Part shown: positions 26,039 to 34,942 of the stretch, in pieces | How the letters are laid out: each line of letters begins with the position of its first letter | Position numbering within the stretch: the first letter of the stretch is position 1 | Assembly (NCBI GenBank): GCA_014359475.1 | Contig: JACIZI010000003.1 | Coordinates: 62,001-126,000 of the forward strand | From: Marinobacter sp. | GTDB lineage: Bacteria > Pseudomonadota > Gammaproteobacteria > Pseudomonadales > Oleiphilaceae | DNA length: 64,000 nt | Direction of reading: 5' to 3' | Position numbers and translations under genes: made by a program | Notes under the pieces: model-generated | Told to the model about the DNA's origin: nothing | Database searches by the model: none | What the model saw: the letters and a program-made list of their open reading frames with translations, nothing else

Positions 26039-26323
26039 ATGTCTCTGAAAGAGTCTTTGCAACAGAAACTGGAAACCCAGACCGAATACTGGAGCAAGCA
26101 GGTTCAGGCCCTTCAGGCGGAAGCCGATGAGAAAATGGCCAAGGCGAAGGATGACCAGGCGGAAGCCAGGATCCAGAAAGAGATGTCAGAGAAGATAGAA
26201 AGTCTGGAGAACCAGATTGAAGAAGCCCGCCAGAAGCTCGCTGAAGTCAAGGACAGCAGCGAAGACAAGCTGTCGGAGCTGAAGGCCACCATCAACGACT
26301 GGCTGCCGAGCAATACCAACTGA
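26039..26323 (+). CDS. Small coiled-coil protein
   Basis: This 94-residue, highly charged protein is predicted by eye to be one long coiled coil: heptads run through KLETQTEYWSKQVQALQAEA and SEKIESLENQIEEARQKLAE. There is no signal peptide or membrane segment. An AAGGAG site lies six bases before the ATG. Similar small conserved coiled-coil proteins occur in gammaproteobacteria without a known function. It stands alone between the serA terminator and a strong hairpin. Confidence 0.8.
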   Translation: MSLKESLQQKLETQTEYWSKQVQALQAEADEKMAKAKDDQAEARIQKEMSEKIESLENQIEEARQKLAEVKDSSEDKLSELKATINDWLPSNTN

Positions 26324-26333
26324 TACGGAAGGA

Positions 26334-26365
26334 TGTGTCAGCCGCCCCCGGGGCCGGCTGACACA
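26334..26365. terminator. Two-way hairpin between convergent genes
   Basis: TGTGTCAGCCG (26334-26344) pairs with CGGCTGACACA (26355-26365) around a C/G-rich loop that can pair further. There is no T run, but the stem is long and lies between the ends of two convergent genes. Confidence 0.6.
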
Positions 26366-26376
26366 CTCCTGGAGCT

Positions 26377-27039
26377 TTACTGGGCCATCGGCACCAGTGT
26401 CAGTTCCACACGACGGTTCTGTTCCCGCCCGGCAGCCGTATCGTTCGAGGCAACCGGCTGACGCGGGCCATAGCCGACCGCACGGGTGCGGCTGGCATCA
26501 ATGCCCCGGTCCAGCAGGAAATCGCGAACGGCACCAGCCCGACGCTCACTCAGCAATTGGTTGTAATCCCGTGAGCCGGTGCTGTCAGTGTGCCCCTCGA
26601 TACGAATACTGGTCTTGTCGAATTCCTTCAGAACAACGGCCACGGACTCCAGCGTGTCCTGGAAGGAAGGCTTGATGGTGGACTGGTTTACATCAAACGT
26701 AATGTTACCGGGCATCACCAGGTCGATCTGATCGCCATTGCGAACCACCCGCACACCGGAGCCCTCCAGCTTACGCCGCAACTGGGCTTCCTGGCGATCC
26801 ATGTAATAACCGATACCGCCACCTACGGCGGCGCCAGAAGCGGCACCGATCAGAGCACCCTTGCCCCGGTCACTTTTACTGGATGTGGCCGCACCTACAG
26901 CGGCACCCCCAATCGCGCCGATGATACTGCCTTTAGTGGCACTGGAGGTTTTCTCCTCACCGGTATAGGGATCATAGGTCATGCAACCACCCAGACCCAG
27001 GGCGGCTACCATACTTACTGCGACTATTGATTTTTTCAC
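26377..27039 (-). CDS. OmpA-family lipoprotein with glycine-zipper region
   Basis: The 220-residue protein has a lipoprotein signal (VKKSIVAVSMVAALGLGGC, lipidated Cys19). A glycine-zipper segment (GSIIGAIGGAAVGAATS and GALIGAASGAAVGGGIGYY) follows, then a C-terminal OmpA peptidoglycan-binding domain (about residues 105-217) with IEGHTDSTGSRDYNQLLSER. It should link the outer membrane to the cell wall, like YiaD. The GTG at 27039 is chosen because GAGAGG stands six bases before it; an in-frame GTG at 27057 adds six residues before the signal. Confidence 0.88.
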   Translation of the reverse strand: MKKSIVAVSMVAALGLGGCMTYDPYTGEEKTSSATKGSIIGAIGGAAVGAATSSKSDRGKGALIGAASGAAVGGGIGYYMDRQEAQLRRKLEGSGVRVVRNGDQIDLVMPGNITFDVNQSTIKPSFQDTLESVAVVLKEFDKTSIRIEGHTDSTGSRDYNQLLSERRAGAVRDFLLDRGIDASRTRAVGYGPRQPVASNDTAAGREQNRRVELTLVPMAQ

Positions 27040-27069
27040 AAACAACCTCTCTTTCACTGCAATGAAAAC

Positions 27070-28089
27070 CTAGCCCGCCCTGGAGACAGGCGCGGGGTCC
27101 TGCTTTGAGAACGTATCAACAATGGTGTTGAACACCGTTGCCTGAAGATCCTGGGCCTCATTCACCAGGTGATGGCGTCCGTCGGGAATGCGCACTTCCT
27201 CGACGGAGGCGAATTTGTTCCGCAATATCCTCAGGTTATGTTGCCAGTCCACGGTCAGGTCCTTCTCTCCTTGCACCACCGTCAGCGGAAAGTCCACCGG
27301 CCGTGCGGATTCAATATGGGGCACCCACTGACGCAATGCCGATACCCAGTCGACGTGAACCGCCCTGGCCTGCAGCGGGTCATGCTCCCGCAGGAATTGC
27401 AGAAACCGGGAGTCGCCGCTGTTTTCTGCAAATACCCGACGCCAGCGAGACAGGAAGGGCTTCACCACCGAATGCAGTACCCGCGCACCCAGCCAACCCA
27501 TGGGACGCACCAGAGGCGCCAGCAACACAACCTTCCGGAATACCGATGTTTCGGTGTTGAGCCCGTTCGACAACAGGTAGTCGATCAATATTCCTCCACC
27601 GGTACTCTGCCCCACGGCAAACCAGGGGCTCCTGATCCGGCCGCGCATCCGCGCCAGCATGTCACACAGAACCTCCTGGTACTCCAGGAAGCTGCTGATG
27701 GCTGCCGGTGTCCCGCTGGACAGTCCATGCCCGGGCTGATCATAGGCCAACACGTCAAATCCGGCCCCCAGACAACGATCTATCAACTGGGTATAAAGTC
27801 CGACATGATCGAAGTAACCATGGAAGATGAACACTGTTCCCTTTGGCTTGCGGGTCTCCGGAAGATGGTAATAATGCACCACCACCCGGTGACCGGCAGC
27901 ATCCACAAACCCCTGATGGTATTCCACATCCGGGTGCTCCACCCAGAGGTCCAGCCCGTAGTAGCGGCAATACGCTACCATTTCGTCAGGAAGTTGCTCC
28001 TGACGGGCCGGATCAAAAGGCCGGAGTTTTTCCAGCAGCGAACTTCGATCCCAGTCAGGTATCTTTATGCTATCTGTTTTCCAGTACAC
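27070..28089 (-). CDS. Alpha/beta hydrolase, monoacylglycerol-lipase-like
   Basis: This 339-residue protein fits the serine aminopeptidase S33/monoacylglycerol lipase family. VFIFHGYFDHVGLY provides the oxyanion region, FAVGQSTGGGILIDYLL the nucleophile elbow (Ser near residue 166), VVQGEKDLTVDW the acid and PDGRHHLVNE the His. There is no signal peptide, so it is probably cytosolic or peripheral. It starts with GTG at 28089; the ribosome site is weak. A lipid ester is the likely substrate, but the specificity cannot be read. It could be cotranscribed with the OmpA-like gene 30 bp downstream. Confidence 0.8.
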   Translation of the reverse strand: MYWKTDSIKIPDWDRSSLLEKLRPFDPARQEQLPDEMVAYCRYYGLDLWVEHPDVEYHQGFVDAAGHRVVVHYYHLPETRKPKGTVFIFHGYFDHVGLYTQLIDRCLGAGFDVLAYDQPGHGLSSGTPAAISSFLEYQEVLCDMLARMRGRIRSPWFAVGQSTGGGILIDYLLSNGLNTETSVFRKVVLLAPLVRPMGWLGARVLHSVVKPFLSRWRRVFAENSGDSRFLQFLREHDPLQARAVHVDWVSALRQWVPHIESARPVDFPLTVVQGEKDLTVDWQHNLRILRNKFASVEEVRIPDGRHHLVNEAQDLQATVFNTIVDTFSKQDPAPVSRAG

Positions 28090-28481
28090 TTGGGGTTACA
28101 CGCCTGTCATCAGTTTGGGTTCCATTGTGCAGGTTAAAGACTAGCACAGCCGGAGACCCGGAGGGCAGCCGGATATCCGACGTTTCCGTTATGGCCGCCG
28201 GCACATCACAACGCCTGTCACCGGAGCCATAGGACAGAGACCGGCTGTTTCCAGCAGCCTGTCGGGCTTAAGGCTAATCTACTGCGCCGGCGGGAAAACG
28301 GCTCATATTTCCCGGCTTTTTCGTTGCATAGAACCACTATGCGCCTCAAAATCCAGAAAATCTGCGCTCGCTTTCCCACCTTGCTCGCGACGATTGCTTA
28401 AGCCCGACAGGCTGCTAGTATTATGTGACCGGCCCGGATGGCCATCCGGATGATACGCAGAAGTAAATCACGGAGAAACCG
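28090..28481. promoter_or_regulatory. 392-bp divergent intergenic region with repeat element
   Basis: The region separates two divergent hydrolase genes. Positions 28254-28415 are a full-length dispersed inverted-repeat element. The remaining flanks should hold the two promoters; I see no clear -35/-10 pair. A GGAG site (28471-28474) precedes the ATG at 28482. Confidence 0.5.
28254..28415. repeat. 162-bp inverted-repeat element (long copy, MITE-like)
   Basis: Perfect 19-bp terminal inverted repeats (28254-28272 and 28397-28415) enclose a 124-bp interior without a coding frame. The interior contains a small hairpin (GCATAGAACCACTATGC). The right end in reverse complement matches the start of the short copy at 15427, and the left end matches that copy's end. 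No clear target duplication is visible. It resembles a non-autonomous mobile repeat whose transposase would lie elsewhere. Confidence 0.85.
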
Positions 28482-29384
28482 ATGCTTCAGACTGCCCTTG
28501 AGCACAGCCTGAAAGAAGTTTTACAGCGCCTTGTAAAGCCCCTGCTGCACCCGGCAATTCCGGTACGGGCGCAACGGTCGATGATTCGCAAGGCCTACCT
28601 GGCCTCGACCCCACCGGCCGGTTGCCGTTTCGAGCACATGACCCTGGGCGGCATTCCTGTCACCCGAACCCGGTGCGAAGACAGTGACCCGGCGCGAGCC
28701 ATTCTGTATCTCCATGGTGGCGCATATATTATCGGATCACCGGATACCCATCGCGGTATCACCGGCCACCTTTGCGTATCGAGCGGTGCCAGCGTGTATG
28801 CCGCAGACTACCGGCTGGCCCCGGAAGCCCCCTTCCCGGCGAGCCTGGAGGATGCGAAAGCTGCCTATCTGGCGTTGCTTGAGGATGGCTACCAGCCCGC
28901 TCAGATTGCCCTGGCAGGTGACTCCGCAGGCGGCGGCCTGGCTCTGGCCCTGGCGATGCAGTTGCGCGACGAAGAGGTCGGGCTGCCCGGCGCCATCGTC
29001 GTGTTTTCTCCCTGGGCAGACCTGACCCACAGTCAGCTCTATGAGCCGAAGGTCGAGCCGATGCTGCCGCAGCGCTGGATTGACAAGGCCGCGGGCCTTT
29101 ACTGCGTCGGCGAATCCCGCAAGAATCCTCTGATATCACCTGTCTACGGCGATTTCAGTGGACTGCCACCACTACTCATCCAGGTGGGCAGCGAAGAAAT
29201 ACTGCTCAACGACGCACAACGAGTGGCAGAGGCCGCGCGTAAGTCAGGCACTGAGGTTTGCCTGGACATCTATAACGGCCTTTGGCACGTTTTCCAGATG
29301 CACGCCGGTCAACTGGCGCGGGCCACCGAAGCCACGCGGGAAGCCGGGCAGTTTATCCGGGACAGGACATTCTCACGCGCCTGA
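28482..29384 (+). CDS. Hormone-sensitive-lipase-family esterase
   Basis: The 300-residue alpha/beta hydrolase has the HGGAY oxyanion motif (LYLHGGAYIIGSPDTHRG) and the GDSAGG nucleophile elbow (LAGDSAGGGLALALAMQL) that define the HSL (family IV) esterases. The acid (EEILLNDAQR) and the His (GLWHVFQMH) follow in the usual order. It should hydrolyse short- to medium-chain esters in the cytosol. A GGAG site lies seven bases upstream of the ATG. Confidence 0.88.
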   Translation: MLQTALEHSLKEVLQRLVKPLLHPAIPVRAQRSMIRKAYLASTPPAGCRFEHMTLGGIPVTRTRCEDSDPARAILYLHGGAYIIGSPDTHRGITGHLCVSSGASVYAADYRLAPEAPFPASLEDAKAAYLALLEDGYQPAQIALAGDSAGGGLALALAMQLRDEEVGLPGAIVVFSPWADLTHSQLYEPKVEPMLPQRWIDKAAGLYCVGESRKNPLISPVYGDFSGLPPLLIQVGSEEILLNDAQRVAEAARKSGTEVCLDIYNGLWHVFQMHAGQLARATEATREAGQFIRDRTFSRA

Positions 29385-29392
29385 ATGTCCCG

Positions 29393-29668
29393 TTATTCGG
29401 GGTCGGGCAGTAAACGCTCACCCCGAATCAGCGCCTCCTTGTACTCCCTGGGCCAGCGTTTGACCCGCCACTCGAGCCGCAGGGCACTGCGACGATCGCC
29501 TACCCCGGCCTGATATTCCAGAACCAGCGGGCCCTTCCCGCGCAATGACCTGGCACCTCTGGGCGCACCCGCCTGGTGTTCACCAAAACGCCGTTCCACG
29601 TCAGTGGTAATACCTGCGTAGAGATCCCCTCTGGCCGTACGGATCAGATACAGGTGCCATTCACTCAT
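29393..29668 (-). CDS. GIY-YIG domain protein (YhbQ-like)
   Basis: This 91-residue protein has the single-domain GIY-YIG layout: HLYLIRTARGDLYAGITTDV holds the two motif halves (LYLI and YAGIT), ERRFGEHQ the catalytic Arg helix, and LEWRVKRWPREYKEALI the C-terminal helix with the conserved Glu. Proteins of this UPF0213 type are small putative nucleases of uncertain role. The ATG at 29668 follows AGGAG; the upstream start at 29695 adds nine residues that look non-coding. The stop lies eight bases from that of the convergent esterase. Confidence 0.85.
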   Translation of the reverse strand: MSEWHLYLIRTARGDLYAGITTDVERRFGEHQAGAPRGARSLRGKGPLVLEYQAGVGDRRSALRLEWRVKRWPREYKEALIRGERLLPDPE

Positions 29669-29814
29669 TGCCAACCACTCCTGCCAACTTCCCATTCATC
29701 TTTCCAATAACAGAGCACAACAGAACCATCGCAGGAGCCTACAATATCGCTTTTTCCTGACTGACCGCCATCAACACCCATCACCCGAACCGGACTTGCC
29801 ATAAGGAATAAATG

Positions 29815-29848
29815 TAAACATAATGCGAACAATTATTATTTAATAACC
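29815..29848. promoter_or_regulatory. Possible Fur box before the imelysin cluster
   Basis: An A/T-rich run with overlapping Fur-like hexamers (ATAATG, AATTATTATT, TAATAA) lies 30-60 bp before the first imelysin gene, in the core promoter position. The match to GATAATGATAATCATTATC is partial. The gene content of the cluster makes iron control likely. Confidence 0.35.
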
Positions 29849-29873
29849 ATCAGACCAACCCGGAGCCCCCTCA

Positions 29874-31166
29874 ATGACAAGCTGTTCTCGCGCAACCTCT
29901 ATTGCAATCGCCACGGCCACCATCGCTCTGGCCGGCTGCGTTACCAGCGGAGCTGATAAGGCAAGGTTGCCTGCCACCAAGGCCTCGGTGGTCGCCCACT
30001 ATGCCGACCTGGCCCATGCCAGCTACCAGGATGCACTGACCACCGCCCGTGCCCTGGACCAGGCCACTGATCGCCTGATCGCAAACCCCACCCAGGCCAG
30101 TCTGGGCGCTGCCAGAGAAGCCTGGCTGGCAGCCCGCGTTCCCTACCAGCAAACCGAGGTGTTCCGGTTTGGCAACGCTATTGTGGACGATTGGGAAGGC
30201 CAGCTGAATGCCTGGCCCCTGGACGAAGGCCTGATCGACTACGTCAGGGCCGATGACTACCAGCACGAACTGGGCAATGCCGGAGCCACCGCAAACATTA
30301 TCGCCAGTGATCACATCAACGTGGGTGGCGAAACCCTGAACGTAACCGAACTGAATGCAGAGTTGCTGGCCAGCCTGAACGAAGTGGGTGGTTCCGAAGC
30401 CAACGTAGCCACCGGCTATCATGCGGTGGAATTCCTGTTGTGGGGCCAGGATCTGCACGGCTTTGAGCGCGGTGCCGGCGAACGTCCGGTGACCGACTAC
30501 GGCAAAGGCGCGGATTGCACCAATGGCCACTGCGACCGCCGCGGTGAATACCTGGATGCGGTCACCGACCTGCTGGTTTCCGACCTGGAATGGATGGTGG
30601 CCCAGTGGGCTCCGGAAGGCGACGGCAACTACCGCGACCAGCTGACCTCTGCCAGTGCAGACGAAGGCGTACAGAAGATGCTGTTCGGCATGGGTTCCCT
30701 GTCCCTGGGCGAGCTGGCCGGCGAGCGCATGAAGGTTGCCCTGGAAGCCAACTCCTACGAGGACGAACACGATTGCTTCAGCGACAATACCCACAACTCC
30801 CATTACTACAATGGTCAGGGCATCCATAACGTATACACCGGCACCTACCGCCGGGTAGACGGTTCACTGGTGACCGGTCCATCTCTCTCGGACCTGGTAG
30901 AACAGATCAACCCGGAACTGGACGCTCGGATTAATGCCCGGCTGGATGCCTCCATGGCGGCCCTCGGTGACCTGAAGTCAGCTGCCGAGGCCAATGACCA
31001 GCCGATGCCGTTCGATATGATGATTGCCCCGGGCAACGACAGGGGTGCCGGCATCGTGAACAATGCTATCCGTGCCCTGGTCATGCAGACCGCCTCCATA
31101 GAACAGGCCGCCCGTGAACTGGGCCTTGAGGCCCTGTCTCCGGATGATGCCGGCCACTCGTTCTGA
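29874..31166 (+). CDS. Imelysin-family lipoprotein (IrpA-like)
   Basis: The 430-residue protein begins with a lipoprotein signal (TIALAGC, Cys22). It contains the imelysin core, two repeated helical halves with the GxHxxE motif in TGYHAVEFLLWGQDLHG (about residues 181-197). Imelysins are cell-surface or periplasmic proteins of iron-responsive operons; peptidase activity is doubtful and metal or haem handling is favoured. A di-heme protein, a second imelysin and a DUF1513 protein follow in the same direction, the usual companions of this family. An A/T-rich Fur-like region lies upstream. Confidence 0.88.
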   Translation: MTSCSRATSIAIATATIALAGCVTSGADKARLPATKASVVAHYADLAHASYQDALTTARALDQATDRLIANPTQASLGAAREAWLAARVPYQQTEVFRFGNAIVDDWEGQLNAWPLDEGLIDYVRADDYQHELGNAGATANIIASDHINVGGETLNVTELNAELLASLNEVGGSEANVATGYHAVEFLLWGQDLHGFERGAGERPVTDYGKGADCTNGHCDRRGEYLDAVTDLLVSDLEWMVAQWAPEGDGNYRDQLTSASADEGVQKMLFGMGSLSLGELAGERMKVALEANSYEDEHDCFSDNTHNSHYYNGQGIHNVYTGTYRRVDGSLVTGPSLSDLVEQINPELDARINARLDASMAALGDLKSAAEANDQPMPFDMMIAPGNDRGAGIVNNAIRALVMQTASIEQAARELGLEALSPDDAGHSF

Positions 31167-31282
31167 CCGGTGGTGCAGTAACCGGAAGCATCCCCTTCCG
31201 TTAAGGTTCAGAATACACCCGGGCCGTGCAAAGCCTGCTCACGCACAAGTCCATGACTTATTCCGTTAAGGCACAAGGTATT

Positions 31283-32701
31283 ATGAACACAAGGCTGACA
31301 GTTCTGTTGTTCCCTCTGCTCGGTTTGACCCTCTCCGGAGCAGCGTCCCAGGCAGCGGAGTACGCAGGCTTCCCCCTGCAGACCAGCCCCGCAAGCGGAG
31401 GGGAAGGAACTGTCGAGCAGTCCGACACCAATGCCTATTCCCTGCCCCAGGCCAACCTGTCGATGACCAGGCGTCTGGACTTCAGTGTCGGCAACAGTTT
31501 TTTCCGCAATCCCTGGGTCGAGGCACCGGCCAGCACCGATGCCCGCGACGGACTCGGACCTTTGTTCAACACCAACTCCTGCCAGGGTTGCCATATCAAG
31601 GATGGACGGGGCCACCCGCCGGGCGTGGACAGCCCGCCTGTTTCTCTGTTCCTGCGGCTCTCGGTACCCGCAGATCCCGAGCAGGACCAAAAAGTACTGA
31701 AAGTGCATGGCTTCAAACCAGCCACCGTCTATGGTGCCCAGTTGCAAACCGCTGCCCTGCCCGCCGCGAACCCCGAAGCAGACCTGGTTCTGGAGTGGCA
31801 GTCTCGCCGCGCAACACTGGCGGACGGCACCAAAGTGGAGCTGAGGGAACCGGTTTACCGGATCGAAAACCCCAACTATGGCCCACTGCCGGAAGATCTT
31901 CAGGTGTCGCCAAGAGTAGCTCCCCAGGTGATCGGCATGGGGCTGCTCGAGGCAATTCCCGTCGCAGCACTGGAAGCTCTGGCCGACCCCGAAGATACCA
32001 ATGATGATGGCATTTCCGGCAAACTGAACCGGGTCTGGGACCTGGCCGCCAAGCAGACGGTGGCAGGCCGTTTTGGCTGGAAAGCCGGAGAGCCCAGCGT
32101 TCGGGAACAAAGCATGGAGGCCTTTGCCGGCGACATGGGGCTGACGTCTACCCTGCAACCATTCACCGACTGCAGACCGGACCAACAATGCCAGCGCTTC
32201 ACTGCCGGCGGCACACCGGAAGTGAGCGACAAGGTTGCGGATTTCGTGACCTTCTACGCCCGCAGCCTGGCCGTGCCTGCACGCCGCAATATGGATCGCG
32301 ATTCGGTACAACAGGGTGCCCGCCTGTTCAACGAATCCGGCTGCGCCGGTTGCCATACGCCCACCCACACTACCGGCAAGGTGGCAGACCGCACGGACCT
32401 GAGCAACCAGACCATCTGGCCCTATACCGATCTGCTGCTGCATGACATGGGGCCGGCCCTGGCCGATGGCCGGCCGGAGTTCCTTGCCAGCGGCAACGAA
32501 TGGCGCACGCCTCCGCTCTGGGGCATCGGGCTGGCGCAGGTGGTCAACCCCCAGTCGGGCTTCCTCCACGACGGCCGGGCCAGAACACTGGAAGAAGCCA
32601 TCCTGTGGCACGGGGGCGAAGCCGACGCTGCCGCCGACCGCTATCGTCAGATGCATGGCGACGAGCGACAGGCACTTATCGACTTCCTGCAATCCCTTTG
32701 A
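31283..32701 (+). CDS. Di-heme c-type oxidoreductase (DUF1111/thiol oxidoreductase family)
   Basis: The 472-residue protein has a signal peptide (MNTRLTVLLFPLLGLTLSGA) and two haem c sites: CQGCH at about residues 100-104 and CAGCH at about 354-358. The domain is related to MauG-like di-haem peroxidases and is annotated as di-haem oxidoreductase or thiol oxidoreductase in imelysin operons. It acts in the periplasm, and its substrate is unknown. The ATG at 31283 places the signal at the N-terminus; the frame is open to 31226. It lies between two imelysin genes. Confidence 0.88.
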   Translation: MNTRLTVLLFPLLGLTLSGAASQAAEYAGFPLQTSPASGGEGTVEQSDTNAYSLPQANLSMTRRLDFSVGNSFFRNPWVEAPASTDARDGLGPLFNTNSCQGCHIKDGRGHPPGVDSPPVSLFLRLSVPADPEQDQKVLKVHGFKPATVYGAQLQTAALPAANPEADLVLEWQSRRATLADGTKVELREPVYRIENPNYGPLPEDLQVSPRVAPQVIGMGLLEAIPVAALEALADPEDTNDDGISGKLNRVWDLAAKQTVAGRFGWKAGEPSVREQSMEAFAGDMGLTSTLQPFTDCRPDQQCQRFTAGGTPEVSDKVADFVTFYARSLAVPARRNMDRDSVQQGARLFNESGCAGCHTPTHTTGKVADRTDLSNQTIWPYTDLLLHDMGPALADGRPEFLASGNEWRTPPLWGIGLAQVVNPQSGFLHDGRARTLEEAILWHGGEADAAADRYRQMHGDERQALIDFLQSL

Positions 32702-32710
32702 GGTCACAAT

Positions 32711-33748
32711 ATGCTGAAAATTCTACTGAGCGCAGGCTTTGCCGCGCTGATGGTCACAACCGCCACGGCTTCGCCCGGCAACGATGTAAACCAGCAAGCC
32801 AGGGTCCAGTGGCACCAGGCCATCGCCAATGGCTATCAGGCACTGGCTGCTGCCGCTGAACAGTTTGCCGCGGTCAGTAATGGCTATTGCAAAGCTCCCG
32901 ACAAGAGATCCCGGCAGTCCGTCGAGGATGCCTGGCTAAGCGCGTTCCTGGCCTGGCAGCGGATACGTTTTGTGGATTTTGGTCCGATCGAGAACGACAA
33001 CCTGGCCTGGCAATTCCAGTTCTGGCCGGACCCGAAGAATTTGGTCGGGCGCAAGGCTGCGTATCTGCTCAAACAGGAGGAACCGGTGACGCCGCAAATG
33101 GTGGCCGATTCCGGTGTCGCGGTACAGGGTTTTCCGATGGCCGAGTATCTGCTGTTTGACGAACAGCTGAACCACTCTGAGCGAGCGCTACCGGCGACCT
33201 CCACCTGCGGCCTCCTGTCTGCAGTCTCCGTACATATCCGTGCCAACAGCCAGGCACTGGCGCATGACTGGCAGTCTTTCCGGGGTCACTACCTGGACAC
33301 CGACGCCTACCGTGACACTACCATACGCGCGGCAATGGCAGCCCTGGAAATTCTGGGTGAACGGCGTCTGGCACAGCCCATGGGCCTGCGCGGAAACGGC
33401 AACCGATCAGCCTACGCAGCGGATGCCTGGCGCAGCGGCACCAGCACCCGCGCCATTGAGGCCACAGTGACCGGTCTGCAACGATATTTCCTGCCGGGCT
33501 TTGAAACGCTGCTGTTACACAGCAGTCAGCCGGAACTGGCTGATCGGATCAGGGGCCAGTTTGAGGAAGTACAGGAAAATTTTCCGGAACTGCGTGCTGC
33601 AATGAGCGCACTACTCTCCGAGGATGGCCGCTATGGCAAACTTCAGGGGCTCTACGTGGACATCTCGCAACTGGCCAACCTGGTTAATGAGCAGGCAGCG
33701 GCAGAGCTCGGTGTGATTCGCGGTTTCAACTCAAGCGATGGCGACTGA
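32711..33748 (+). CDS. Second imelysin-family protein
   Basis: This 345-residue protein has a signal peptide (MLKILLSAGFAALMVTTATA, cut before SPGND) and the imelysin fold, but no lipobox, so it should be periplasmic. The GxHxxE motif is altered to GFPMAEYLLFD: the His is replaced by Pro while the Glu remains. This may mean a different ligand from the first imelysin. The ATG lies 10 bp after the di-haem gene, so cotranscription is nearly certain. The stop overlaps the frame of the next gene. Confidence 0.85.
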   Translation: MLKILLSAGFAALMVTTATASPGNDVNQQARVQWHQAIANGYQALAAAAEQFAAVSNGYCKAPDKRSRQSVEDAWLSAFLAWQRIRFVDFGPIENDNLAWQFQFWPDPKNLVGRKAAYLLKQEEPVTPQMVADSGVAVQGFPMAEYLLFDEQLNHSERALPATSTCGLLSAVSVHIRANSQALAHDWQSFRGHYLDTDAYRDTTIRAAMAALEILGERRLAQPMGLRGNGNRSAYAADAWRSGTSTRAIEATVTGLQRYFLPGFETLLLHSSQPELADRIRGQFEEVQENFPELRAAMSALLSEDGRYGKLQGLYVDISQLANLVNEQAAAELGVIRGFNSSDGD

Positions 33749-33761
33749 GGAGGGCGCAGAC

Positions 33762-34871
33762 ATGGCCAGCCAACCCTGTTCCACCAGCCGCCGCGGGCTT
33801 CTCAAAGCCGGGGCCGCGGCCAGCCTGCTCGGCGGCATGTCCAGCTGCGCCTTGCTTCCGCGCAAATCCGGCTCTTCGTTCGAGCCATATGTCGGTGCGG
33901 TGGGCCTGCCAGACGGCCGTTTCGCAATCAGTGCCATCAATGCCAGCGGCGAACCGCTCTGGCAATGCCCGGTGGAAACACGTTGTCACAGTGGCTGCAG
34001 CGCTCCCGATGGCCGCCAGTTGATCTTTTTCGAGCGCCGTCCGGGCTGGTCCTTCCACGTCATCGACGCCCATACCGGCGAGCGGCGACACCATATCAAA
34101 GCCGCGGAGGGGGAGCATTTTGTCGGTCACGGCGTATTCTCCCCTGACAGCCATTACCTGTACGCAACTGCCAGCCGTTACCAGCATGGCGAGGGTATTA
34201 TTGCCGTTTACGATGCCCGCCAGAGCTTCCAGCGGGTGGATACTTTCAACCTGAAAGGCATCGGCCCCCATGAGCTGACACTGCATCCGGATGGAGAGAC
34301 ACTGATCATCGGCCTGGGTGGCATACTGACCCACCCGGATTACGACAGAATCAAACTGAACCTGGACACCATGGAGCCTGCGCTGATTCTGATGGAACGT
34401 CGCTCCGGCAGAACCCGCGGCCGCTTCCGCCCAGCTCACCACAAGCAGAGCAGCCGCCATGTGAGCGTGAGCTCCGAGGGCGGGGTCTATGTGGCCTACC
34501 AGTACCAGGGACCACTTCACGAAACACCGCCCTTGCTGGCCCGCCTGCACCAGGGCCGGCTACAGGAGTTCGGGTTCGACACGCAAACCCGACAATCCCT
34601 GGCAAACTACATCGCCAGCGTGGTGGCCCATCCGGAAAACAACCTGGTGGCCGCTACCTCCCCGGTCGGCGGTACCGCCATTGTCTTCCATGGCCTCACC
34701 GGCGAACTCTTGGCCCGTGCCCCGATCACCGATTGCGCCGGTGCGCATGCCCTGGCCGGTGGCGATTTCATGATTTCCTCCGGTCAGGGCCGGCTGGTGC
34801 GACTGGGAGCAGACAACAATCCCCGGGACATCGCGCAGCTTCCCGTCGCCTGGGACCATCATCTGGTCTGA
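33762..34871 (+). CDS. DUF1513 protein with Tat-type signal
   Basis: The 369-residue protein has a twin-arginine signal (SRRGLLKAGAAASLLGG, then SSC) and repeated beta-propeller-like segments (VGAVGLPDGRFAISAINASG, LTLHPDGETLIIGLGGILTH). It matches DUF1513, the standard fourth gene of imelysin clusters. Export by Tat suggests that it folds, perhaps with a cofactor, before crossing the membrane. The ATG at 33762 is chosen for its GAGGAGG site; an earlier ATG at 33738 lies within the end of the second imelysin gene. Its biochemical role is unknown. Confidence 0.85.
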   Translation: MASQPCSTSRRGLLKAGAAASLLGGMSSCALLPRKSGSSFEPYVGAVGLPDGRFAISAINASGEPLWQCPVETRCHSGCSAPDGRQLIFFERRPGWSFHVIDAHTGERRHHIKAAEGEHFVGHGVFSPDSHYLYATASRYQHGEGIIAVYDARQSFQRVDTFNLKGIGPHELTLHPDGETLIIGLGGILTHPDYDRIKLNLDTMEPALILMERRSGRTRGRFRPAHHKQSSRHVSVSSEGGVYVAYQYQGPLHETPPLLARLHQGRLQEFGFDTQTRQSLANYIASVVAHPENNLVAATSPVGGTAIVFHGLTGELLARAPITDCAGAHALAGGDFMISSGQGRLVRLGADNNPRDIAQLPVAWDHHLV

Positions 34872-34942
34872 AGTCAGGGGGACGGTTAAGGTCACCCCAG
34901 TGTCCTGCTATGCTGTGCTGACAATTTCAAGGAGAATCAGCT

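Noticed and set aside
31208-32707. A 499-codon open frame on the minus strand
   Set aside because: Antisense to the di-haem gene with its two CxxCH motifs.
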